Below, piece after piece: positions 38,001-50,000 of a stretch of DNA of 64,000 nt (its first letter is position 1; each line of letters opens with the position of its first letter). Source of the DNA: Brasenia schreberi (taxonomy: Eukaryota; Streptophyta; Magnoliopsida; Nymphaeales; Cabombaceae); assembly GCA_036023115.1 (NCBI GenBank), contig JAYKKT010000089.1, forward strand, positions 8,957,501 through 9,021,500, in the 5' to 3' direction. Under the pieces are notes generated by a model. It was not told the DNA's origin and searched no databases. It saw only the letters and a program-made list of their open reading frames with translations. The translations under genes and the position numbers were made by a program.

Positions 38001-41000
38001 CCAAGGTACTTCATCTTCAATATGTTTTGTTAACTCATCAATCACCATTATAAATAAGCATGGACTTAAAGTTTATCCTTAATGTAACCCAATACTAACT
38101 TCAAAGAAGTCTATCATTCCTTCATGAGTCCTCACACATGTTTTTGCACCATCGTACATGTCTCTTATAACGTTTATCTATGTCAATGGGATACCTCTTT
38201 TTTCCAAAGTTCGGTACTCTATCGGAAGCTTTTTCTAGATCAATAAATATCATGCAAAGGATTTTCTTTTTTGCTCTAAAATGTTCCATAAGACATCTTA
38301 AAAGGTGAATCACTTCAACAATACATTTGCTTGACATTAATCCAAATTGGTTCTCTGTTGTACTCAATACTTGTCTTAACCTACATTCGATAATTCTTTT
38401 CCACAATTTCTTAGTATGACTTATTAACTTGATACTCCGATAATTCGCACAATTTTGAAAGTCTCCCTTGTTCTTATGTATGGGTATAAGTGTACTCACT
38501 CTCAAGTCCTCGAGTATCTTTTGATTTCTTCATATTTCATTAAATAGTCTTATGAGTCAAGTGATTCAATGTTTCTCTTAGGATTTTCTAAACTTCTATA
38601 AGAATATTGTTTGGTCCTACCGATTTACCACCCTTCTTATGTTTAAGGGCCTCTTTGACTTCATTCTTTTGAATACATCGGTAAAATTTTTGGTTTATAT
38701 ACTTTTTTGATTTGGCTAACTCTCCTAAGCTAATATTAACATCTTTATTTTCATTAAAAAGCTTATAAAAATAGTTTTTCTATCTATTTCTTATATCATC
38801 ATTTGCCACTAAAAATTTTTCATCCTCGTCTTTGATGCATCTTACAGAATTAAGATCCTTAGTTTTCTTATGTCCAGCCCTAGTTACAAACAAAACAAAA
38901 CAACAACAACTAAGCCTTTCCCATACTAGACGGGGTCCAGCTACATGGATTCTTTGTTTCCACATACCCCTATCTTGTGCCATGTTACCAGTTAACTCCT
39001 AATAAGCTAGATCGTTCTTTATTGTTTCTTTCCAACACTTTTGTGGTCGTCCTCTACCTCTTTTAATACTTTCCAAATTTAGTTTTTCTAGCCTTCTTAT
39101 TGGTTCTTCTTTTGATCTTCTTTCTATATGTCCAAACCATCTTAAACGATGTTCTCTTGTTTTATCCTCTATTGGTGCCACTCCTACTTTGTTTCTAATA
39201 ACCTCATTATGTATACGGTCTTTTCTTCTATGACCACTCATCCATCTCAACATCTTCATTTCTGTCACAGACATCTTTTGTACATGTTAATGATTAACTG
39301 ACCAACACTCAAAACCATAAAACATGGCAGGCCTAATTGCTGCTCTATAATATTTACCTTTTAATTTTAATGGTATCTTCTTATCAGAAAGAATACCTGA
39401 TGCTCCTCTCAATTTTAACCAACCAGCATTAATTCTATGCGTAACATCTCCATCAATTCTTCCATCACTTTGAAAAATGGACCCTAGGTATTTAAAACTT
39501 TCCTTATGAGGAATGCAATATGTGCCTATTTTAATTTCTATGTCCTCTGAAGTAACCAAATGATCAAACTTACATTTCATATATTCCGTCTTTGTTCTAT
39601 TAAGTCGGAGGCCTTTGCTTTCTAATGTTTCTCTCCATAGTTCTAATTTTCTACTAACTTTTTCCTTAGATTCCTCCACTAATACAATGTCATCTGCAAA
39701 TAACATACACCAAGGTACTTTATCTTGAATATGTTTTGTTAACTCATCCATCACCATTATAAATAAGTATGGACTTAAAGTTGATCCTTATGTAACCCAA
39801 TATTAACTTCAAAGAAGTCTGTCGTTCCTTCATAAGTCCTCACACATGTTTTTGCACCATCATACATGTCTCTTATAAGGTTAATATATGTCAATGGGAT
39901 ACCTCTTTTTTCCAAAGTTCTCCAAAGAACCTCTCTCGATACCCTATTATAAGCTTTTTCTAGATCAATAAATATCATGCGAAGGTCTTTCTTTTTTGCT
40001 CTAAAATGTTCCATAAGACGTCTCAAAAGGTGAATCGCTTCAATAGTAGATATGCCTGACATGAACCCAAATTGGTTCTCAGTTGTAATTGATACTTGTC
40101 TTAACCTACGTTCGATAATTCTTTCCCATAATTTCATAGTATGACTCATTAACTTGATACCTCGATAATTCGCATAATTTTGAATGTCTCCCTTGTTCTT
40201 ATATATGGGTATAAGTGTACTTGCTCTCCATTCCTCGGGCATCTTTTGGTTTTTCCATATTTCATTAAATAGTCTGTGAGCCAAGTGATTCCTATTTCTC
40301 CTTGTATTTTCTAAACTTCTATAGGAATATTATCTGGTCCAGCCCTAGCTATCTTAAAAATATATCTTTCACCCTCTTTTGAGTTGAGTTTTTTTTATGT
40401 AAATCCTCTCAAATTTTAGCTTTTGCTTCATTGACTGCTTTTTTTGCTTCATTTTATGCTTTTTTTTATAAGCCTCTAAAGTTTCACTAGTTTTCTTAGC
40501 ATAATGTAATTTGTAACATACCCTCTTTGCCTTGATTTTATTTTGCACTACTTCACTCCACCACCAAGCTTCTTTTTGTGCCGGTACACCTCTTTTAGAT
40601 TCACCTAAAACATCCTTCGCCACTTTCCTAATATGTATAACTATATTGTTCCACATATCAAGGTGTACCAACATAATTCCAAGTATCTTCTTAAAGGACT
40701 TTCTATTTAAATATATCTTCTCTCGCTTTTGAGGTTCCACCATTTAGTTTGAATAGTTTGATGCACTCTTTTCTTCTTTATCTATTTTTTATTTGTAAAT
40801 ACATAACTAAAAGTCAATGTTGGGTGGTTAAGCTTTCTCCCGAAATTACCTTTAAATCTTTACAACATGCTCTATCTTTTTTTTCTACAAATAAAATAAT
40901 CAATTTGTGTTTGTGATAAGGCACTCTTATAAGTAATTAAATGTTCATCTTGTTTTTTGAAGTTTGTATTGACTATAAAGAGATCAAATGCCATAGCAAA

Positions 41001-44000
41001 TTTAAAATCTCCCTACCTTCCTCAATTATATCCTAAAAACCAAAGTTTTCATGAATACTTTGATATCCTGCCTCTTTACCGACATGTCCATTTAAGTCTC
41101 CTCCTAAACAAATCATCTTCTTTTGTGGAATTCTTTGAATCACCTTATGTAACACTTTCGAAAAAGTTGTCTTTATATTATCTTCTAGTCCTACATGGGG
41201 TGCGTAAGCACGAACTATATTCAAAACCTCTACTCCTAACACTAATTTCAACATCATGATTTGATCACCATATCGTTGTATGCCTACTACACTATCCTTT
41301 AAATCTTTATTTATCATAATACCAACTCTGTTTCGAGCCTTTTCCTTACGTGAGTCCCATAATTTAAAACCTATATCCTCAGTCTTCTTTGTTTTTTTGC
41401 AACCCACTTTGTCTCTTGGAAACAGAGAATATGAATCTTTCTCCGAAGAATAGTATCTATCACCTCCATTAGCTTACCAGACAATGTTCCGATATTCAAA
41501 GAACCAATACAAATCTTATTATATAGGACTAGCTTCATTACCCTCCGCATCTGTCCATATTGAAAATGAGGAGATTCTCTCTCTAATTTATTCCCTACAT
41601 TCGGACGACAATGTTGCGGGACTAACTTCTTTACCCACACCCGTCCATGATGTGAGAACCGTCTCTGTTGTGATAAAAAGAAACCTCTATTATCGCGAGT
41701 TACCTCAATGCCAAGAAAATAAGAAAGTTTGCCTAGATTCTTCATTTTAAACATTTTACCAAGTTCTTGCTTAATTTGCTTAATACAAAAATTATCACTA
41801 CCTATAATAATCATATCATGATGTAGAGCAAAAGAATAGCAATACTTGTACGAGACTTTCTTATAAATAAAGTTGTGTCGGTATAACGGGTAGTAAAATC
41901 ATGCAATGTCATGAATTCAGTCATTTTACCAAACCAAGCTTTGGGAGCTTGTTTGAGACGATACAAAGCTCTTTTGAGCTTTAAGACTTTGTTTCTAGGA
42001 AGATTGAGACAAAAAGGAGGTTTCATATATACTTCTTCCTTCAACTATAGATATTCCAATGATAAATTGCACAAACAACTATAAGTGTTCTAACATTTGT
42101 CATTCTAATCAAAAGAGCAAAGGTTTCTTCATAATCAATTTCATACTCTTGTAAGTAACCTTTGGCAACTAATCTAGATTTATAGTGATCTAATGAACCA
42201 TCACCATTAGTCTTAATTTTATAGACCCATTGATAACCTATGGTCTTTTTGTTTGGTGGTCTAGAGAAAACATCCCAAGTTTGACTTTATATAAAGCATG
42301 CAACTCTTCGTTCATGGCATGAATCCAATCTTAATGAATCCAATGTTATGATAACTAAGCTTCCTTAAATGTTCTAGGTTCTAGGTTCCTTATAGCTAAA
42401 ATATTAGTTACCAATTCTCTATGCCTCGGTCAAAAGCTATCATAGGAGACAAACCTTTTAGGAGGTCTAAAATCATAATTTTACCTTCTAGGAATAGACA
42501 TATTTCTCCTAGTATAATATTGATCAAAAGGTGTAATAGGATGTCCAAAAGTAATGTGTTCATTAAAGCATTTTCTACATGAATTATATCTTCACCTAAG
42601 ATATCATTCAAGAAGGAATATGAGGAGTTATTAATAGAACTAGCATCATCCATGCCTTTAAAAACATATTCATTTTCAAAAAACTTGACATCTCACGATA
42701 AATAAAGTTTGTCATTTTTAATATCATTATACCTATACCTTTTTTTTTATTTATTTCATATCCTAAAAAAATACATTGTATGACACGAGAAGATAGTTTA
42801 TCATCTTTGTCAGTATAAACAAAACATTTACATCAAAAAAATATGCAGTCTAGAATAGTTTAGAGAAATTTTAAAGAGTTTTTCTATAGGAGACAAATTT
42901 TGTAAAACCGAAGATGACATCCGATTTATTAAATAAAGTACAATCATAGTAGCTTATGCTCATAAATTCTTAGGAACATTACTAAATAAAAGCAAGGTTC
43001 TTGTGGTTTCTAAAATACATCGATGCTTACGTTTCGAAATACTATTTTGTTGGAGAGTTTGTGCAAGAGGTTTGATGTATGATTCTAAATTTATCAAGAT
43101 GGTTTTTAATTTCTTTTGAAATAAACTCTCCTCCTGAATCAGATCTAAAAATCTTGATTTCGAAATCAAATTGATTTTTTAAAAGAAGATAACAAAATTT
43201 TAAAATACATCAGATTTTGCTTTTAAAAGATATACCCATGCATACCTAGTAAAATAATCTATGAAAATAACATAGTAGGAAATGACTCTTTTAGACAAAA
43301 CATGTGCCGATCACCATACATCCGAATGAACTATTTTGAAGGGTCTTATGGTAACATGTGTTTTGTTTGAAAATAGAATATGTATTATAGCAATAACACA
43401 ATCTTTGCAAGAAAAAACTTCCTTAGTCTTTATTCAAAGAGGACATTAATACAATTTTTGAGCATTAAGATAATCTAGTCTCTTGTGTCATAGAAAAACA
43501 TCATTTGACAAAACACTAACATATCCTATACTATGCAAATACTCCATAATGTAAAGTCCGCCCTTCTCTATGGCCACGACCAATTACCTTCTTTGAAAGG
43601 CGATTCTGTACAATACATCTTGTTAATGAAAAAGTTACAACATAATTTTTATCTAAAATTTGAGATACAAAGAGTAAGTTTAAATTTAATTTTGGAATAA
43701 CACTAATTTTAGAGACTTTAAAGTTTTTATTGTATAAATTACCAATTTTATCTACATCTAATTTTGCTTCATCCGTAGTGTAAACATATGATAAAGATTT
43801 TGAACACATGAATTTAAAATTCTTTTATTAAAAGTCATATGAAACGAATGTAAATATTTATTGATGCTTGAATGTTGAATCGGCAAAGTCACAAAATGTC
43901 GATATGTCGTGAAATCAAGATATAAAAGCATCCAAATATGGATGTCTAAGTCAAGAATACAAGAGTCAAGAGAGAGCCAAATCACAAATCAAAAGGTTGT

Positions 44001-47000
44001 GCAAGATAACTTATTTGTTTATTGGTTGAGGTTCTATTTATAGAGTAAACATTACAAGAAGTGAGAGAGAGAGAAGAAGGTAGTAAGGAGTGCAGTTGAA
44101 TGCACTGTTCACTCTTGGGGAGCAGATCTCCCCAACGACTATATTAACTAGCTGTTGGGGAGCCTTGCTCCTCAACGGTTAACTAGATTGCCAAGGCCCT
44201 GATGGCCCTGGTTATCCAATACCTAACCATGGCCTGACCCGCCCTATTACATGTTAACAATGAAGCACCTGAATCTAAGAGGTCATACTTTGAATTTCAT
44301 TTGTTGAAGAAGAGAAAACTACACCAACCATTGCTTTCTCCTTCATTTGGGCTTCAAGTTTCTTCACTTTTTCTTAAAGTGAAGGATGAAAGATAAAACT
44401 TATTCTTCTACTAAAGTCAGATTCTTTTCAACTTAGGGTAATTTGGCCTTATGTGTCTGGTTTCTCTACAATGATAGCAAATGGTGTATTTTCTTGTTTT
44501 GCGTGATTCTTCATTTTTGAAATGAGGAGTACGATATGCCTTCACATTTGCTCTAAGTTTAGATGTGTCTAGTGCGGTATCTCTTTTAAGCCTAGCTTCA
44601 TTCATTCTTGTTTCCGTCATTTGAATATCGGTAAGTACTTTTTTGGTGGAAAACAACTTCTGATGAATAAGAGATGACATAACTCCTTCAAATTATTCTT
44701 AAAGACTTTGTAGAAATTGATATACAAAATTTTCACTCACATTTTTCTCTCGTTAAGACATTGTGTACATTTCTTTCTATAGCAATATAGTTTATTTCAA
44801 ATATTAAAATATTCACCAAAGAAATTGTTTATCCTTTTATATCTTTGTCTAAGGGAGACCAATTTGTCTCTTAATGTCATTCTATGAGTAACATCACTTT
44901 GAACATTATTTTTTTAAAAATATTCTCATGCTTCTTTGGTATTAGTGAAGTCGATCAAGGTGTCCCTAGTGTGCATGTGCTCATTTACATTGTTCATGAG
45001 CACTCATAGGACCGTTCAATGACCTATTTTGTATTCTTCTTTTTGTTGAAGCATGACATTAACAGAGGGTTCTACATTCGAACTACTTAAATAGCCACAT
45101 AATATTTTAAAATATAGATAAATTTTCATAGTTTGGGTCCATATTTTATAGTTTTAAGATGGTAAACGAAAATTAAACCCTTATTTCTCATCCATATTTA
45201 AAGGAGAAAATAATTATAAAGAGTTAAACTTACAACGAACTTCGCCCATGAAGCCCGGATAAAATAGGAGGGTTGTGTTAGGCTTCCGACAACCAGCGTA
45301 AAAGTTCGTTGGATTTTTATAACATGGATTACAAAAATTATGAGCATCGCTTTGGGGCATCCCAACGTAAAAGTTCGTGCGAGTCCAAATGCAGTAAGAA
45401 GTAAGCAAGGGCCACTACATTTTTGCCCGAATGTAGTGAATCAATTGGAAAGAGGGTTTCCACATCATGGACGGGTGTAGGTAAAGAAGTTAGTCCCGCT
45501 ACATTGCTGCCCGAATGTAGTGAAGAATTTTCAGAGAGGGTCTCCGCATTTTGATTATGGACGGATGGGGGGGGGTAAGGAAGCTAGTCCTAGATAATAA
45601 GATTCGTATTGGTTCTTGGAATTTTGGAACATTATCGGGTAAGCTAATGGAGGTGGTAGATACTATGATTCAGAGAAAGATTCATATTCTATGTTTACAA
45701 GAGACAAAATGGGTTGGAGAAAAAGCAAAGGAGATAGAGGATATAGGTTTTAAATTATGGTACTCAGGTAAAGAAAAGGCTCGAAACGGAGTTGGTATTA
45801 TCATAAATAAAGATTTAAAGGAGAGTGTAGTAGACATACAACGATATGGTGACCGTATCATGACGTTGAAATTAGTGTTAGAAGCAAAGGTTTTGAATAT
45901 AGTTTGTGCTTACGTACCCCAAGTAGGACTAGAAGATAGTATAAAGACTTCTTTTTGGGAAGAGTTAGATAAGGTGTTTCAAAAGATTCCACAAAAGGAG
46001 ATGATTTGTTTAGGAGGAGATTTAAATGGACATGTCGGTAAAGAGTTATTAGGATATCAAGGGATTCATGGAAACTTTGGTTTTGGGGATATAAACGAGG
46101 AAGGTAGGGAGATTTTAAATTTTGCTATGGCATTTGATCTCTTTATAGTCAATACAATCTTCAAAAAACGAGATGAACATTTAATTACTTATAAGAGTGG
46201 TTTATCACAAACACAAATTGATTGCTTTATTTGTAGGAAAAAAGATAGAGCGTATTGTAAAGATTGTAAGGTAATTTCAGGAGAAAGCTTAACCACCCAA
46301 CATCGACTTTTAGTTATGGATTTATAAATAAAAAAATAAACAAAGAAGAAAAGAGTGCATCGAGCTATTCGGACTAAATGGTGGAACCTCAAAAGCGAGA
46401 AAGAAGATATATTTAAACAGAAAGTCCTTCAAGGAGGTGTTTGGAATTATGTTGGCACACCCTGTGATATGTGGAACAATATGGCTATACATATTAGGAA
46501 AGTGGCGAAAGATGTGTTAGGGGTATCTAAGGGAGGTGTACCGACACAAAAAGAAGCTTGGTGGTGGAGTGAAGTAGTACAAAATAAAATCAAGACAAAG
46601 AGGGCATGTTACAAATTACATTATGCTAAGAAAACTAGTGAAACTTTAGAAGCTTATAAGAAAGCAAAGAAGGAAGCGAAAAAGGCCGTTAGTGAAGCAA
46701 AAGCTAAGATTTGGGAGGACTTATATAAAAAAGTCAACTCAAAAGAGGGTGAAAGAGATATTTTTAGGATAGCTAGGGCTATAGATAAGAAAACAAAGAT
46801 CTTAATTATGTTAGATGCATAAAAGACGGGGATGAAAAAATTCTAGTGGCAAATGATGATATAAGAAATAGATGGAAAAACTATTTTTATAATCTTTTTA
46901 ATGAAAATAAAGATGTTAGTATTAGTTTAGGAGATTTAGCCAAGTCAGAAAAGTATATAAACCACAATTTCTACCGACGTATTCAAAGGAATGAAGTCAA

Positions 47001-50000
47001 AGAGGCTCTTAAACATATGAAAGGTGATAAATCGGTAGGACGAGATAATATTCCTATAGAAGTTTAGAAAATACTAGGAGAAATATGAATCACTTGGCTC
47101 ACAAGATTGTTTAATGAAATATGGAAAAACCAAAAGATGCCCGAGGAATGGAGAGCAAGTACACTTATACCCATATATAAGAACATGGGAGACATTCAAA
47201 ATTGTGTGAGTTATCGAGGTATCAAGTTAATGAGTCATACTGTGAAATTATGGGAAAGAATTATCGAACGTAGGTTAAGACAAGTATCAAGTACAACAGA
47301 GAACCAATTTGGATTCATGTCAGGCAGATCTACAATTGAAGCGATTCACCTTTTGAGACGTCTTATGGAACATTTTAGAGCAAAAAAGAAAGACCTTCAC
47401 ATGATATTTATTGATCTAGAAAAAGCTTATGATAGGGTACCGAGGGAGGTTCTTTCGAGAACTTTGGAAAAAAGAGGTATCCTATTGACATATATTAACC
47501 TTATAAGAGACATGTATGATGGTGCCAAAACATGTGTGAGAACTCATGAAGGAACGACAAACTTCTTTGAAGTTAATATTGGGTTACATCAAGGAAACTT
47601 TAAGTCCATACTTATTTATAATGGTGATGGATGAGTTAACAAAACATATTCAAGATGAAGTACCTTGGTGTATGTTATTTGCAAATGACATTGTATTAGT
47701 GGCGGAGTCTAAGGAAAAAGTTAATAGAAAATTGGAACTATGGAGAGAAACATTAGAAAGCAAAGGCCTCCGACTTAGTAGAACAAAGACAGAATATATG
47801 GAATGTAAGTTTGATCATTTGGTTACTTTAGAGGACATAGAAATTAAAATTGGCACACATTGCATTCCCCAAAAGGAAAGTTTTAAATATCTAGGGTCAA
47901 TTTTTCAGAGTGATGAAAGAATTGATGGAGATGTTATACATAGAATTAATGCTGGTTGGTTAAAATGGAGAGGAGCATCTAGTATTCTTTGTGATAAGAA
48001 TATACCATTAAAATTAAAAGGTAAATATTATATAGTAGCAATTAGGCCTGCCATGTTTTATGGTTCTGAGTGTTGGGCAGTTAATCATCAACATGTACAA
48101 AAGATGTCTGTGACAGAAATGAAGATGTTGAGATGGAAGAAGGTTAGAAAAACTAAATTTGGAAAGTATTAGAAGAGGTAGAGGACGACCACAAAAGTGT
48201 TGGAAAGAAACAATAAAGAATGATCTAGCTTATTGGGAGTTATCTGCTAACATGGCACACGATAGGGATTTGTGGAAACAAAGAATCCATGTAGCCGACC
48301 CCGTCTAGTATGGGAAAAGGCTTAGTTGTTGTTGTGGTAGTTGTAGTTAAACTTACAACGAAATAAAGAGCACTATCAACACACTTTTCGAGACGGCAAA
48401 TGGCATTACCACAATCGAGAATGATTGTGATACCATATAACGAAGGCGAGAGTTCAATGTAGTAGCGAAAGATTGGTGAATATCACCTCAAAATATCACA
48501 CAAAAGCTTGAGAAAAAGATTATAATAAACCGTATGCAAGGTACATTATACCGAAAATGAATATTATTTAGCTATAAAAAAACTGAAAAAGTATTTACAT
48601 TAGAGTGATATTTATAGAATAGAACATAAGGGAGAGTGAGTGAGAGAATACAAAAGAAGAAGAGAAGAGGAGAGGGGAGGGGGCTGGTCACAGCCAGCCC
48701 CCAACGGCTACATGACTAGCCCTGACAGCCCGACTAGCTAGGGCCTGTCAGGGCCGGGCCGGAGTGGCCCATGTTCTAACACTTGTAGTGTAAAAGACAA
48801 AAATGATATGGGATGCACGCCTGGATGTCATGTCGAAACTCTATCAAATGCTTTGTTATTTATGTGAACAATTAATATCAAGACCAGTGGAGTCACCTGA
48901 GCTAGCTTGCATTTGCCTTTTGTGACAGAGAATCGGAGAGGGACCTTTTGATAGGTATAATCATTTTTTGGACCTTGGGATAGATGTGTTGATGAATGGA
49001 ATGTGACACTTATCATTTTGTTTGCTTACATGATCCATAAGTTTCACAGTGAGCAATCAACCATCATTCCTATGTGAATTTGTTATTAGTAGGTGCATTG
49101 CATGGCACTGTGAAGGTAGTTTTTGCAAGTTCCATGCTGGAAATATAACCACATATAAGTTCGTTACATGCAGTTGGTACAGCAACGCCTTTTGCTGTTG
49201 TTTATAAAGATAAGTTGCAATGTTCAATTATAGTGGCTTGTAATTATTTCGATATGCTTCTTATAGTATTCGTGTCCATGTCTATATTCAAGTTACGTTC
49301 TAAGAGCTTGCTGGTTGACATAATCGTATCCAATAACACAACCAGTTCCGCATGCATGGTCTAGAATAAATCCTTTTAGCATATATGGAAGTGGAACTGT
49401 AACTTTGCATCAAGTGGAAGCACTGTGAAACATAAAATGACCAAGATGCCCTTAGTACTACGAACAATTACAATAATACCTAAAACATCAAAATTATTAA
49501 AACTGACACTAAAAGCATATTGTTCAACGCTCCCCTCAAGTTGGGAGTAAGATACTTCAAACTCCTAACTTGTCAAAAAAATTATTTTCTTTCTTTATTT
49601 ATTTTTCTTTTGATTTTCAGCCCTCTTGGCGATCCCCTTTTCAGCAACCTTCATGGTTGTTCTTCAGCAGCTTCACAGGTGCACTAATCTTGAGCAACTT
49701 CTTGGTTGCAACATCTTTAACTTAGCCCTCAAGGGCTTGTCATATTCAGCAATTTATTTAGCTGCAACATCTTCAACTCAACCCTTCAAGGCTGGTTATA
49801 TTCAATAGCTTATTTGGCTGCAACATCTTCAACTCAGTCCTCCACGGTTGGTCATTCAGCAGCTTCTTTGGCTGCAAATTCTAGTAACATCATGGCTGTA
49901 AAACTCATTTCAGCAGTCCTTATGACTGCATTTCAACAAACACTTGGTGTGCAGGTTAATCTCTCTTCTTGGACATTTCATCAAACAGTTGGTTCCCAGT

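Larger units (their letters stand above)
45240..48344 (+). mobile_element. RTE LINE copy F, nearly full length
   Basis: An 18-bp duplication AGTTAAACTTACAACGAA at 45222-45239 and 48345-48362 fixes both ends. The 5' leader (45240-45550) has two hairpin repeats; then come endonuclease, connector, RT, C-terminal region and TTG tail. It is cut about 35 bp short of the longest 5' end (copy G). It lacks about 200 bp in the C-terminal region (48136 joins RWKK to KLNLESI sequence). The RT motif reads FANDIVL, so it is catalytically dead. Confidence 0.94.
35067..48781 (-). mobile_element. Copia-type LTR retrotransposon, expanded by at least five nested insertions
   Basis: Left (3') LTR 35067-35389 and right (5') LTR 48436-48781, flanked by the duplication CTTGT at 35062-35066 and 48782-48786. 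A primer-site complement ending TGATACCA precedes the right LTR and CCTCCCCTC follows the left one. In minus order: gag zinc knuckle, protease/pre-integrase, integrase, RT, RNase H, as in Ty1/copia. Inside it are family L copy 2, RTE copies D (holding E) and F, and a solo LTR. The part of pol between the RT active-site region and RNase H is gone. Confidence 0.9.

Noticed and set aside
45240..45410. HDV-like self-cleaving ribozyme at the RTE 5' end
   Set aside because: I could not fit the nested double-pseudoknot pattern to the first 100 bases of copies F or G by eye; only simple hairpins are supported.
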